Shown: piece by piece, positions 42,601-55,855 of the stretch | Position numbering within the stretch: the stretch's first letter is position 1 | Layout: each line of letters opens with the position of its first letter | Origin: Amylostereum areolatum | Lineage: Eukaryota; Basidiomycota; Agaricomycetes; Russulales; Stereaceae | Direction of reading: 5' to 3' | DNA length: 64,000 nucleotides | Assembly: GCA_012932865.1 (NCBI GenBank) | Contig: SAXG01000072.1 | Coordinates: 83,620-147,619, forward strand | Notes under the pieces: generated by a model | The model's database searches: none | Seen by the model: the letters and a program-made list of their open reading frames with translations, nothing else | Told to the model about the DNA's origin: nothing | Translations under genes and position numbers: made by a program

Positions 42601-44833
42601 AAAACTCGCCCGCGGCCGCGGCCACGGCGGATATTGGCTGCTTGCTATCCGGGAGCTTCGGCAGCTGGGAGCAGACCTGGTCGAGGGAGATTGCTTTTCG
42701 GCGATAAGTAGCTTGTGCATTTTGGAGTTGTGGAAGGTCTGATTGGGATGATTGGTAAAGATTCCTTCCATGATGATGTCGATTTCCATTGTGACTAGAG
42801 GCGACGATGCCGGCGACCCACCGAGGGTGCCAGTATCTGTTGAGCGAACAATGGTCAGCTGTACTTCCCTGAAAAATCACGAACGAAAAGCACAAGTTCA
42901 GAAAAAGGATATACACGTCTCCCCATATCACACGAAAAACGTGTTGGTGCGGAAGAACGAAGGTTATGTGTAGTTTTAGCTCATCGTGGGAAGAGTTCAG
43001 CAAAGACTCGTGAGGGGCGATAAAGGCTTCCCTCGTCAGGACGTGGAAAGACACGTAACATGCATGCCCTGGTCCCGGAAGGCGACGGACGGTACGACGG
43101 ACGTGCTCGTACCTTGCAGCCTCACGGGGGAAATGATAAAGGGGATATGAACCTACCTCGAGGGCAAAACCCGTAAAGATAGGGAGGACGTTCAATGTAT
43201 TCGACGGTCGCAATCGGTGATAGGCCCGTGTTTAGACGGCTTGACGAACCTGCGAGAGGGCATTGATTATGAATACTACATTCTGTAAGCATCGAAGGAG
43301 CTCGCGGGAGGACACACCATCGTCACTGTTGTTCGAGCACTTTCGTACATAACCGCCATCCGTGTCTCCGCTCTCGGCGACATTTTCCTCTACTGTGAGC
43401 TTCGAGTCCGAGGTATCGGTGTTGTTCCCAGGCTAGAGCAAACTGGATCGAGATTGCCGAACAGCTGGACCTAGGCTGGCGATGGAGAAATGCTAGGAAT
43501 CTAGGATGGCTTGGGCGCGGCGGTTAAGAGCGACGAAGTTGGTCAAAAAGACGTGACGCATGTCCATGAGGGTTGGGAAACTGGTCGATCCCATGAGTGT
43601 ACGGTGCGTCATCGTGTTTGAACGGGACGTACCTTTAGTGGCATTGCGTAGAACGCTGATGATGGGAGTCGGAGTAGACGATGATTGTATAAAGCGTGAA
43701 ATATGCCCTTAAAAACGAAAATCACATATAGTTGGCACGGACAAACGTTCGAATCATTTAATGGAGCGCACCTTGAGGCTTTAAGTATCAATCTCGACGT
43801 TCATGTACCACCGGACAGATGGAAGAGTTGTGTTTCGTAGACCATACTTTTCGAGATGTCGTCGAACGAGAGTTGAGTCTGGAGTTTTGCGACAAGTTCG
43901 ACCATAATTGACGGTTTGGGTATCTATAAGGGAGTAGGGACACGCGATGAATTGACGTTGCTGAAGATGGAAGAGGACGAGAATGCCACGAGACTCGGGA
44001 GCGTGTATACGTGCAGTGGTGGTGGGAAAAAAGAAAGGTGAAACCGCCGGACGCGTCGTCAAGCTTCAAGCTTCAAGCTTCAGCACCGTCTACGCGCAAA
44101 CCAGCTCGAATTTCTCCGTCCACTTTCCGCTTAACCTCGCTTAATGCATGTAGGTACTGGCTACAACTTAATCTCGTCTATAGCGTGCTCGAATTTAGAA
44201 TATGGTATGTGTATGCCCCCAATGCCGTCTTACTGAAGCCAACAGGAATATCGAACCTGTCCGTTATTATGATGGCTCGCTACAAAAATCCACTTACTTC
44301 AACTCCACTACGGCATGGTAGACGTATTCTCATTTCTGCACTCCATCCACAGAAGAGCGACCGACTAAGGAACATGGAAGCTGCTAAGTAAACTTGTTCC
44401 GTGCTCGAAGTGGCCGAAAAGCCAACTCTGCGCAAGAATGAGGTGCGTAAGTTCTTCCAGTGTCGTTTGGCGATAACTCGGGGAAATAACTCATGACGTG
44501 ACTGTACATCAGTACGGGGAACAAGAAGGTGCTCGAGAGCATCACCAGCTTCGTCGACAATCTGAACGGCAAGTTTCCCAAGCCATTGACGAAGACGCCA
44601 GACATGGCTGTATCTTCCGCGAGGCTTGCCCCATTATCTACCCTCGAAAGGGTCACGAAGCTTATTGAGAGCATTCCGGGCGTCGTGTGCCAGTCGTTGA
44701 TCCTCGACGAAGTACAGTTGCGTTCATCTATTAGACTAATCGCACGTAAGGTGAAATCATCCTACCCGAGATACCTGTATGCGAATTTGTGTCGTCTGGA
44801 AACAAAGGGGATGCTATATTGATTCGTCAACTT
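42601..44833. other. Gene-poor stretch
   Basis: About 2.2 kb without a supportable gene. A short tandem of TCAAGCTT (about 44056-44083) and a plus-strand frame at 44529-44822 with coding-like composition (FVDNLNGKFPKPL, LERVTKLIESIPG) are present; the latter could be a fragment of a STAND-protein N-terminus but stays unassigned. Confidence 0.45.
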
Positions 44834-47800
44834 TCAAGTAAACCACGGCAGGCGCTTCAAGCGCGATATATCCAAAATCAAGACCTGACTACTGGCACAT
44901 ATGCATACCACTCGGTCGCCACGCAAATAAAACCCAGTGATTCGAAAATCTTCGATCAAGAGGGTGGTGCGTATGGCTACCTGCCGATTTTTGTTCCTCA
45001 TAATTAACCAGCGACCGCCACCGACAAATACTTCAAACCTGTCATCCTCTCCAAACATACCCCGAGATTGCTTGTCATTCGTATCTCCGCTTTCTGTAGA
45101 ATGGATCATATTTTCCGTCATTATATCCCATTCTGTTGTTCTTGTGGGGGTCATCCCAATAAGTCGCGTGTTGTCTTGATTTATCGTGATGCTCTTGATC
45201 TGCCAGCTGTCATGATCGCCGAGGATAGTATGAAGAAGCTTGCCGGTGTCAACATCCCAGACACGCACAGTACAGTCACCGCTTCCAGAAGCGAGCAGTG
45301 TCCCATCGGGTGAGAATGCGAGGCTGTATACTGCCCACGTATGGCCGTCGAGTGTTTGTAACGGGGAACCGGAATCAAGGTCCCACAACATAACACGATG
45401 GTCTTCCCCGCCAGTGGCCAGGCGCGATCCTTCGTGGCTGAATGCAGTGCAGGTAACCCAATTTGTGTGTCCAAGGCGCTCGTCCGCAGATAGGGGTGCG
45501 GTGTTCCACATTTTGAATGTCCCGTCTAATGACGCTGTGAATGCTTGTGCGCCGCGTTCAGAGTATGCAACGGCGGTTATGCCGCTTGCGTGCTTTCCAA
45601 GCACACGGTATCCGATGGTCTCTGTGTCTGAATTCCTGTTCCAAAGCATGACACTAGAGTCGAGAGATGAAGATGAAAATTCATCTCTGTCCGGGTGGTA
45701 GGATACCGATGTTATAGGACCGGTGTGTCCTCGCAAAGTGTGGGTACAGGTTAAGGTTGTGGTATCCCATACACGGATGGTCGAATCCTTGGACCCAGTC
45801 ATCATTTGGGTGCCTTCGCCCCCGGGGCGAAATGCGATGCATGTGATAGCATCTGTATGCTGTCTGGACTGCTTCACCCGGACAACCTTGCGCAAGCTGG
45901 GAATCATATCCAAGACATATAATGTGCCATCCTCTGCACCTGAAACAAGTCGCGAAACGTTCTCAGGACCATTATATCCTACGCAAAGGTGAGGGGATTC
46001 GGGACATGGATGGATAGAAAAACAGGCGCCGCTTGTGGCGTCCCATACACGCAAGGAGTTATCTTGCGCTACAGATGCCAACTGATCGCCAGACGGAGAA
46101 AATGCGACGGCATGGATGGGGCCGGTGTGTCCCACGCACACTCCAACTTCTAAACCGGAAATGGCGTCCCATAAGATGATTGTCATGCTATCCGCGGATG
46201 ATGATGCTAAGACGGATCCATCTGGAGAAAAGGCCACAGATCGTATACGCCCCTTATGGGGAAGGGATATTTGCAGTGTGGCCGTGCGTGCGTTCCACAG
46301 CGTAACACCATCTGTTAATCCTATGGCAAGCCGAGCACCATCCGGCGAGATCGCAAGGGTTTCGAGATCACCCCGAGGTTGCAAGTTGTTATCGTCACCA
46401 ACGGAGCCTGAAATACTTGTGAGGCACGAAGTCCAGGAGTGATCGATGCCCTGAAGAACGCGAACAGATTGTCCAGTTTCGTGTTCATAGGTCTTGTAAA
46501 CGGTTGTGTCATGGGGAGTGAACGGAAGGGCAGTGTAGTACACGTGCAGTGCGCTATCAGCAATAACGATGTGATGGGAGAGCAAGAAACGGTAACAATC
46601 GTAGAGGAGTGTTTGAAGCTCGCCAGAGAGAGAAGATCGCGCCTAAGTAGTGGAAATACTCGTGACGTCAACCAACACATTTTAAGACGAACAAGAAGTA
46701 AATCACGTACAGCCCATCGATAAACGTCCTCTGTCATCAGTACAGCGCTATCAACCTCCCCGATGTAGCTCATCGCTTCACACCACCACATGAATCGGCG
46801 CGAAGCAAAATCCCCCAATGCACGCTCTACTTTGTCGTCCAACCGGCTCTCCATGAGATGGGACGTCCAATAACGACACGAATACCGCACTTCCTGGGGA
46901 AAGACAATCTCGACTCTGTTCTTCAGTGCGGGTACGTCCTCGTTTCGTAGCGATGGGTTTTGGAGATCAAGCATATCCCGCCGAAGAGTCTGCTTCATGA
47001 TAGAGAAGCAGCGAAGCGCAAGCCGGTGCTCGCTCTTGGGGATGTCGAGGGCAAATGTGCTGTCTTCACAGCGACACCGGTCCTGTAGAAAATCGGAGAA
47101 TGATGGATGATAGATACGAATGACGTCCATGGGGTTTTCAGGGGAGAGGATGATTGACTGGAGATGTGACAGAGTGTGGGATATTTGCTCGAGAGAATAT
47201 TTGGTGAAGGTGGTAAAAGCGGTCTTGCATATCGAGTCCCGCATCAGAACGATGCATCCAACAACCCAATGGAAACGTTCGATTACATCTGTTCCAGTAT
47301 CTGAAGGAAGAGCCGCACGTAGAACTTGGAGGTAAAGCTGGTCGAGTTGCGAATAGGGTTTTTCGTTTGTAGCCGGACGAACACCCAGCATGATATCCAT
47401 CTGCTTCTGCGGGTCGAGGGCTACATCATTTCCAATGAAGCGAACTGCCGTAGCAGCATAAACGAATAGTTTCCCCGAATTATCTACAAGCTTGTTGAGG
47501 TGGGTCGGCTTCGGCCACCCTGGATCGACAGTGACATCTAACCGTCCGGGGATCTCAGCCAGTTTCTCTTGAAGATAGCGCAGGATGTCGTTTTGAACAA
47601 CATCCGCGTCTACATTGTGGAGAATACACTTGTCCAACCGCCGTGAGTTGTCCAAAACAGTCGTAATGTGCGCCTCGGGACGACTTGTGATGAAAACACG
47701 AAAGCGAAAGGGCACCCGGTTTGCGTGAGCCAGGAACAGGTGAAGAATCTCCTTCACCTTGTCCACCCCTTGGCATTCGTCGAGAGCATCAAGTATGATT

Positions 47801-49124
47801 AGTATAGTTCTATCGACAGGCCCCACTTCTCGGAGTGGATCTGCGATGAGTTTCTGGAACTGCTGAGCCAGACCGCTCCTAGCGTAGTCGGTATTCTCCC
47901 GCAACACCGTTGCGATGCGATCTTCCAAATCGGGGTGGTACTTGGCGAGTTGGAAGACGATGGAGGGGAAGACAAAGACCGGATCCTGGAGCTTGCCACC
48001 GGCCAAGCGAGAAAAGAAAAAGCAGCCACCAAGAAAACCTTCACGACGGGCGTATTCTGTGATGCTTCTTGCGATAGTAGACTTTCCGATACCAGCGAGA
48101 CCATTCAACCAGAATATCCCGGGGGCGTCTGGGTCAGTTATCCAGGACTTGATGTCTTCCAGCACAGCGACGCGTGTGCCCGCAAGGCATGTCGTTGGAC
48201 CGTCAGAACGACTATCCTGTGCTTCTAAGCCCGCGTCCTCTGCGCGTGGAAGGCCTAGTATAAGAATGTTTCTCTCTGTGCCACGATATGTAAGTGATAC
48301 GTATTGTCATTATGCGATGGATGATACCTCGTATAGCCTGTTCTCTATTGTCCTATATAGATCAAGGATTGTAAGTGCTAGCTCATACTACATATTCACA
48401 CGGAGGGTGTAATTTACCTGCATCCGATTGTCAATTGTTTGCAATATGCGCCCGTGGCCATAGAGTACGTGCTCTTGTCGAAGGGCAGTTTGTGTCTACA
48501 CAAAACGGGATCGATTCAACTTTCATGCCGAGGAAAGTCGAACCCAAACCGAACCAACCTGAAAGTGGCTAGTCACGAGTTGGATGGTTGTCAAAAGCGC
48601 CTTCAAGTCGCTTTCAATTTGATTTCCGAATAGAAACCGACGAATACGGCCGTAGCGAGCCCTGTTTTCCCAAGGTTCGAATAGCTTGCGAAGAGTACTG
48701 CCATCAGCGCACGGTGATGAGCATGAACGCGTGTTGAGTCAAACATGAACATACGTTGCATATTCATCGATCGCGGTAACGGCCTCCGATGGAATATCGG
48801 CAATGGTCATTTTCGAGTACGGCTCCAGCGTCTTACAGACAGACTTCACGTGGTCTTCCAAGCTCTTGAGTGTCTCCTGGTTGCCAACACTTTTCTGCAG
48901 TGACAAATTTCTGTGTTGGGCAATCGTTAATGGAAGAAATGAGACTAGCCACCAACCTCTATTCCACGAATAATGAATAGCACCGCTCCGATAGCGCCCT
49001 TCGCGCCTGGAATGGGAAAGCCGTCGAGGAGCTTTTCGGCCACCTCTAAAGATGATACTATGGCTTCTCCTGCTACCTGGAGCTGTTCAGAGCGTCGCGA
49101 TATCTTGGTCGTGATGCACTTCAT
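44834..49124 (-). CDS. NACHT-WD40 STAND protein (NLR-like), second locus
   Basis: ATG at 49124 begins MKCITTKIS. N-terminal helical exons (VAGEAIVSSLEVAEKLL, then NLSLQKSVGNQ and KTLEPYSKMTIADIPSE) match the all-helical N-termini of agaricomycete NACHT proteins. The main exon 48254-46711 holds NACHT: Walker A GLAGIGKST, FFFSRLAGG, Walker B ILIILDALDEC and ITSRPEAH, then the winged-helix region. It joins in phase to 46618-44834 (595 codons with stop), carrying about ten WD40 units, the first and last degenerate. Unlike the locus at 28742 it shows no C2-like N-terminus, and its WD repeats are less alike. Such proteins are thought to oligomerise on ligand sensing by the WD repeats and trigger a defence or cell-death response. 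No frame break was seen in the two main exons. Confidence 0.85.
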
Positions 49125-49130
49125 GACCGA

Positions 49131-49170
49131 TGGAGAGGGGAGAGGGGAGAGGGGAGAGGGGGAGGGGGAG
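49131..49170 (-). promoter_or_regulatory. Polypyrimidine tract directly before the second NACHT-WD40 start
   Basis: On the gene's strand this is a run of CTCCCC repeats ending seven bases before the ATG at 49124. Pyrimidine-rich stretches just upstream of starts are common in fungal promoters. It is also a simple repeat prone to length change. Confidence 0.55.
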
Positions 49171-49564
49171 ACCCTAACAGAAGACCGGCACGTATATATG
49201 CAAGGCATATCAGGAACGTGGTGTGCGGTGTGTCGTGTAAGGTTCAATGGGATGACCTGCTATCCAATCGCCCTCGAGGAGCCAGCCCAGGACCAACAGA
49301 TTCAAAGTCCGTACCTTCCGAACGGGGTGATAGAGTTTAATATCAGCTCCAAGCTCACCATCACCTTTCCGCCCGGTTTCCGCGACGAGCATTCATTGTA
49401 CAAAGATAACAAGCTACCGACGTCACGCTTTGCGTTCAGCAACCAGGGTACACCGTCCTATGATCATATCTGAAAGAAGTCCCTGATACAACGCCGTGTA
49501 GTTAGCACTTAGAGGACCTTGATTGCCGATTTAATCGTGAATATACAAACTTTGGCGAGCCCTA
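49171..49564. other. Intergenic
   Basis: Upstream of the second NACHT-WD40 gene. No coding exon is supported, although an open plus-strand frame crosses it. Confidence 0.45.
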
Positions 49565-50120
49565 CGTTGAGCGTCAGGTGCATCTATAGGCCGTCTCATC
49601 TCTGCGCGTGCGAATCTTGCGTAAACGCCCCACCTTGACACGATGGTATTTTGAAGGGAAGGTGAGTGTCGTCGGGTCATGTCAGTCAAGTCTACGCAAG
49701 GCGAACGATGCCGCGACGACACGTACCAATACGGTGCTGAGAAATGATGTCAACTCGCGGCAATATGTTCGTCTTAAAAACTGTAGTCTGTAAGGGTTTG
49801 GGATTAGCGCAGAGATTAGGATGAACGATTTGTGAACTTACCTTTCAAGTCAAAAATGGCACAGTCGAGAGATGCTAGTCTAAGGAAGGCTCAAAGAAGA
49901 AGGACACAGGAAAGGAAGATACAACGGTCGCAATACGGCGACGGTATATTGGAAAAGAAGTAGAGAATGTAGAATACATGATCGGAAGAAGGTAGAGGCA
50001 ACGACCAACACGTCGAACTCGGCGACAGTATAAAAGTCGCCCGTGTACTGCTGACCGCCATGGCTAAGGCCTCTAGGAGATGTAGAACGAGCACTAGCCC
50101 ATGTCACAGAATTCATCCTA
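49565..50120 (-). pseudogene. Decayed copy of the 41757-42600 gene
   Basis: Shares the 3' block GTGCATCTATAGGCC and following bases with 41752 onward, and a hydrophobic segment containing LLFQYTV. Frames are broken throughout. Its pairing with a dehydrogenase copy, as at 40.3-42.6 kb, indicates an old segmental duplication. Confidence 0.45.
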
Positions 50121-50149
50121 AGGTTGCCGCGGTCTCATAGCTGGTTACA

Positions 50150-51425
50150 GGGAAATCGTACTGGTGGACTCGGTAGAGCATAGTCGCTCATTTTTGTGTT
50201 TGGAGCGTCGATGCCGGCCTGGAGTTGAAGGAGAATGCGCTCGGTTTCGGCTATAGGGAGCTCGCGCTGACCGTAGGCACCTTGCGCCACGCCGTCCCCG
50301 CGCACGAGATCGGCCACCCGCGCCACGGCCTTCCTCGGGTCCCCAGGCTTCTGCCGCTGTCCCCAGCGCCCGCTTGTCAGTCTCGATCGCACGCGGAAAC
50401 TCAAGGGAGACGTAGCACACCGAGGAAGAGTGCGTTGACAGGGCTTGCGATTGGAGCGTAGTCCGCGGGACGGGGGGCGTCTGTTCATGTTAAGCATTGC
50501 GGTGCGGAAGCCGCCGGCTTCGATGACGAAGCTGCTGAGGCCGAGGGGCGCGATCTCCGCGTTCAAGGCCTCTGCAAAGGCTAAGTGTCGCCGTTATTGG
50601 TATAGAGATGGGCGAAGAAGAATGAGTGAGGACATACAGCGGTTAACTGCTCTTGTAGAAGCGGAAAGTCCACCGTTGGCGAGGGGGCTGGAGAAAGAGA
50701 TGATTAAGGGCGAGATGAGAGGGTGGACGGGAGAGGGAGGAGCGTACTTCCGGCCTGCCATCGATCCGAGCCAGACAGCGGTGCCAGACTTGCCGGCGCG
50801 CATACTGGGCAAGAAAGCGCGCGTTACGTTGAGCGGACCGAACGCATTGATGCTGAATAGTCGATAGGGAGTCGCGGGAAGGGCTGGTAAGTAACAATAA
50901 GGGACGCACCCGAACCGGGCGTAGGTTTTCCTCCGGCCTGCATTTGTGGTCATAGGTAAAGATCCAGCATAACAAAAACGGGATAGAACCAACATAGTTT
51001 CCTTCAAAGAGCCGACACCGACGTAGCCTAGATCCCCCAAGTCAGTCGCACCCTTACTTCACTGCGACGAGGATCAGACCTACCAGCAGTGTGGACCAGA
51101 ACATCGACCCTTCCGTCCAACGCAATCGCGCGCCCCACCCCACCATGGAGTATTTCGAGCGGCGAGGTCACGTTTAGCTCAACATGTTTGTGCTTTTGGG
51201 CTTTGAGGTCGTTTAACTGGCTGAACGAGCGAGCACGCGCGGATGCGATGATCTCGAGGTTTTTTGCTATGGTTGAGAGTGATAATGGCGAGGTCGCGGC
51301 CGAGGCCGTAGCTGTTGCGTGCTGTCAATTGATGCCAAAAGTAGCCGAAGAGGTTAAAGGGAGACGTACGAGATCCCGGTAATAAGTCACACGAGTTGAG
51401 GAGGCACTTTGAGGAGGCGAGTTGT
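50150..51425 (-). pseudogene. Short-chain dehydrogenase pseudogene
   Basis: Pieces align with the dehydrogenase at 40296-41643: YGLGRDLAI, LEIIASARARSFSQLNDLKAQ, VELNVTSPLEILH, GRVDVLVHTAG (normally NNAG), NAFGPLNVTRAFLPSMRAG, WLGSMAGR and NGGLSASTRAVNR. The first exon needs a frame jump between YGLGRDLAI and LEIIASA. The catalytic YxxxK has become SASTR, losing both Tyr and Lys, so even a repaired frame would lack activity. The 3' part keeps AEIAPLGLSSFVIEAGGFRTAML. This is a dead duplicate. Confidence 0.75.
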
Positions 51426-54400
51426 TGGACGTTGGAACGTAGATTTGGATGCTCGTCCTCGTTTTCGACCAGCCACAGTTTTTATTTGGGTTGTCCTGAA
51501 AGCCGTGTCGTCTCTTGAGATGAAGGACGGAAGAAACGCAAGTGCTGAGTATAGAGCGAAGCTCGAACAACAAACCGCGCTTGCGCGCCTGTGCGCACCG
51601 ACTGGTTTCGATGGAGGGAGGGCCATGGCGAAGTGGAGTTCAGTACCGCGATTGTAAGATATTGGGTGGCTGTATGCGCAATATTCGGCTTGGAGTCCCC
51701 AGGACGGAGGCAAGGCGAGCATAGGCAGTGTAGGTATAGTGATGATACCGTGATTTCTGTCGAAGTCAGGCTGTAAGCGTCCAGTATATCAACAGCAACA
51801 GGAAGGGACGATGACAAAAAATGAGAAAAGATGTCTTCGGGTATGAGATACGGTGACGGGTACATAGCCACGCGTTCGGGAAGTATAAGGCGGGGTGATG
51901 CGGAGGGCGGATGATATAGAGCAAAACAGCGCGAAGAAAGTGAAAGGAAATCAGTTGTGAAGCGTTGGTAAGGACAGGAGGGGCGGGAGGAGACGACAGG
52001 AAGACATATCATATTCAGAAGTGGAAAAGTAAGACAGGACAAGGGCGAGCAACACCACTCACAGTGTCTCCCCACAAGCGAGCGACCAACCCTCAGCGCG
52101 CCTCTCAGCCTCCATGGAACTGTGCTCGCGCTTGCGCCGGCGTTCGCTAGCGGCAGGGAGGACAGTGTGGAAGCGTGGAGCAGGCTTGGCATCCACGCGA
52201 TCGCTTCGTAGCTTCCTCAAAGGCGTTTTGTGCGAATTTGCGTGTACCAGGGATCGGAGGTGAGGATGCTCGACTCGGGAATAGACAGAAATTTGTGTAG
52301 CGGTTGGGGGTGACAACGGATGGGGCTTTCATGCCGGGCGACCCGAGGCGATGCGGGGATTACAAAGTAAGTATGCTCTATCAAGGCGGGGAGCACGACG
52401 CTCGTTGTCGAGATCGAGGACGACATACCTTTGAAGTTCGCGGGCGGAAAAAAACCGGTCCCAGCCTCATTCCATGGCGGCGACACCAGCATGATATACC
52501 GGCGAGTCCAGCACTCGGTGTAGCACCTTTTGAATCTCTGCCACGATATGAAGTGCGCGCCATAACATGCTCTAGCTGGCCAAACGAGTTCCCGGGCGTG
52601 GTGAGCATATTATCGTGCTTGAGGGCGACGATAAATAGCCCAAGCCTCGCGTCCAGTATCGAGGCTGTTTTACACCAGGTTTGGTCAGTTACATGCTGTC
52701 ATAAGAAAAGGTAGAGGAGAAGGGGTAACGTACGAGGTTTTGGTCGGCAGTCAAACTTGGCTTATACCGAGCTTTGTTCGTTTCGGGTCATTTCTAGGAG
52801 GTCCTTTGTCCCCATGCTTGCGTCGATGAAAAGAATAACTCGAGAGGAAAAGAGAAGGGGCGGAGGAAAGTGGATGGACCTTCAAGCCCAGTGGGAAACC
52901 CGTTGTTTCGTATTGATTCAGATCGATTCACAGCGGCTCAATCAATCTGAATCGAGAAATCCGTATATAGCATATTTTATAGTTTCAGCTCGATTGTGCG
53001 CGATTCTGGCACGATGTGTCGAGACCATTTTTAGATACAGCTTGATTGCAATTCATTGGCATACTTTCAGATATTTTCAGGGAGATAGGCGGTTCTGGCA
53101 GTACAGCACACAATATTTATTTTGCTATAGATTCAGATAGACTACTGATACACGGTACCCGCAGCCCCCAGTCTCGATGACACCACCCCACCCCGAGATC
53201 TACGACGAATGAATCAATGACCTATACAACCTCCTGAATGGAACGAAAGTGGCTGAACAGGGGCGACGGCAACGGTGTCCACATTGCGACGCATGTTGTG
53301 CACGGAACGGGCTTGTGTGGTGTGGAGGCATCAGCGCGGGGAGGGGGAGCGCGGCGCGGACGCGCGCCTGGACGTCATTCTGTATGGATGACGGTAAGCA
53401 TCACGCTCATGCGACAAGAAACAGTCCTGCTCACCGTGTTACTCGGCTCACCTCCCGCACGCGAGAGGCGTGGCACAGCGGCGCAGATGTCACTCTGCAC
53501 ATTTGAGGGTGAGTGTTGCGCTCGTGCAATGAAGGGGATGCTCCTGCTCACTGTGTATCCTTTGTTCACCCCCTGCATGCGAGAGGCGTGGCGCAGCTAC
53601 GCCGTGTCCCTCCTCCCTCTCCATGAGTACACTCTTCCCCAATCATTTGTTCCTCCTTATTCTGAATGGCGAGGCTCTTTCTGGGAGATGGGAGGGACGT
53701 ACAGTGAGTATGGGACTCGGCAACGGGGAGGACAAGAGTGACGAGGAGGGGAATGTTGATGAGAGGAAGGAAACAAAAGGACGCGCGTCTGCTTGAAGAT
53801 TTCCAGTTGGTTCGAAGTCCGCGGGTAAGAGCACGTGACGCCGCGAGCGACGAGCAGACTTTGGAAATCGATGAGATTGTCCTGAGTTCGACTTGGTCAA
53901 GTAGACGACACAGCGACAGCGTGAGAACACATAACATGTTTGCCGGTGCTGCGCACTGCACCAAGAACATGTGCGGTGAGATCAGTGGGATTTTGATGGG
54001 CTTTCGGGCTATCTATCTCAATCGCACTCAATCGACGTCAATGTCCGGGGAAATATGTAAATGACCTATGAAACAAGCTGAATCTATACAAATCGTGCGC
54101 AATCAACGATATGCCTGCTTGTATGGATTCAATCCATCTGAATCCATGTCAATTTTTTTCATTCTGGGTCAATCGAAATGAAACGGAAGACTTCCCACTG
54201 GGCTTCAAGCTTCAACCTTCATGAGTTGACCGGTATCTTTGCCGGCCGGTCCCGCAGATGGGTCGTTCGCGGGCGGCGGCCCCGAACGCCATTGCGTCCT
54301 CTACTCACTTCTTCCACTATGCAGTTACTGTCAGTACGCCGACAACTTCTTCGCTTTCCGCATTCCATCCAGTATGGCGACGGTTCAACAACGCAAGACG

Positions 54401-54867
54401 ATACACTTACGCGTAACTTCCCCCATCTCTTACCACCCAAGAAACCGCAAATCGGCTCATATCCCTGCGACAAGGACTACCGCGCCCGTGAACACATACA
54501 TCCACGAAGGAGACAAAGCAACCCACGCGGGTTTGGGGGTTGCATTTCTTTCCACAGTGTTTCGCATTCCAACGACTTCTCCCAAGCCAAGTTTTTAACC
54601 GCGCCGACGGCATTTGAACTGGAGTTATTCACCCGCCCCCAACCCTCGCTCCTTCCCCCGCATCCTTCCCCCGCCTTCTGCACGCGCGTCTCTTGCGTAT
54701 CGACATTACTGAAAGGCCCCGCTAACACGCTTGTTCATTCCAGCTCATCGCTGAGGACATCCGCCGGAGAGAGTTCCCCCACTCAAGTCGTCTCCCCTTC
54801 CCAGGAGACCCGGCCTGACCCCGGCGATCTCGCTGTACCCTCCGCCGCTCCTACACCTGCCAATATT
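51426..54867. other. Gene-poor stretch with short tandem duplication
   Basis: About 3.4 kb with no convincing gene. It includes a two-copy repeat (53367-53600), AT-rich segments with recurrent GATTCA/TGAATC words (52905-53150 and 54090-54180), and many unrelated open frames. The rightmost part may contain upstream sequence of the broken F-box gene. Confidence 0.45.
53367..53600. repeat. Imperfect two-copy tandem repeat, period about 117 bases
   Basis: GACGTCATTCTG at 53371 aligns with GATGTCACTCTG near 53486, and GAGAGGCGTGGC at 53463 recurs at 53581. TCCTGCTCAC..TGT is also shared between the copies. Confidence 0.55.
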
Positions 54868-55577
54868 GTGCGGGTCGCCATCTTCTCCCTTCCAGTCGAG
54901 GCCCTCACCCTGATCTTCGACTTCCTACCCCTACCGCCGGCTACACCTCCAAGAAGGGAACCCTCCTCCTCCGCGCGGCCCCTTCACCTTACTCTGCACC
55001 CGGTTTCGCAGCGTGGGCATCGCGCACAAGGCCTTCTGGTCCCACGTCCCTACCGGCCCCGTTCCGAGCCAATAGACGGACCTCTGCCTCGCCCGCGCCG
55101 CCTTCCTCAAGCTGAACATATCCTACCTGCGCATGACCGTCGACACGGTCTACGTCGCGCGCGACCTCCGCGCCCTGAACAAGGACCTCGATCGCGTCGT
55201 GGAGCTGACCGTTGACGCCTTCACCTTACTTCCCTTTTCCTCCCTTTTCCTCCGTCCTCTCCCTCGACTCCAGGAACGAGTCGAACGAAGATCCGCTCTT
55301 GGACGACAACAGTGACTGGCCATTACCTGTCCCTCCTAACGCTCTAAAGCCTACTCGATTCCCTTCGCCCCTCGAGGACGGGGACGCGGCCACCATCCCC
55401 TCCCAGAGCAACCGCCGCCGGCTCTGCGCCGCGCCGGGGAGGCTCACGCATCTGTCTATACGGGACTGCGGCGTATCGTGGACGAGCATCGTGTTTTTCT
55501 GGAAGCGGCTTGGGGAGGACGTCGTGCATCGGGAGGGGTACAATGGTATGGCCGTCGACGACCCTGGCTTCGTTTGA
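54868..55577 (+). pseudogene. Broken F-box protein gene
   Basis: An F-box-like start (VAIFSLPVEALTLIFDFLPLP) is followed, after a frame change, by FRSVGIAHKAFWSHVPTGP, the usual continuation in basidiomycete F-box proteins. An in-frame TAG at 55073-55075 then interrupts, and the same frame goes on with LCLARAAFLKLNISYLRM, VARDLRALNKDLDRVVEL and, after another jump, LTHLSIRDCGVSW and FWKRLGEDV. With a stop and at least one frame change it looks non-functional. Intact F-box functions are substrate receptors of SCF ubiquitin ligases. Confidence 0.6.
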
Positions 55578-55855
55578 ATGGATAGTGGGCTCCTTTCGTT
55601 TCAGTCTCGTCGTGTACGTCGTATCCCGTTCGATCGTCCTCGTGTTGTATCGTATCCTGTACATCGACTTGTTTGCGAATTTGACCAGGATGGGTGCGCC
55701 TACGAGTCTACGACGGGGGGTATAGGATTGTGCGTGAGGATGGTAGTACAATTGGAAAGCTGCAAGGAGAATACACGAGTTACAAAAGCGTCCGCCCGAA
55801 CAATCAAAACAAGGTCCAAAAAACAAAACACGGGAGCACCAGACGGAGGCCACGG

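Noticed and set aside
52905..54180. Recurring GATTCA/TGAATC words as ends of a miniature transposon
   Set aside because: No matching inverted ends or target duplication could be aligned by eye.
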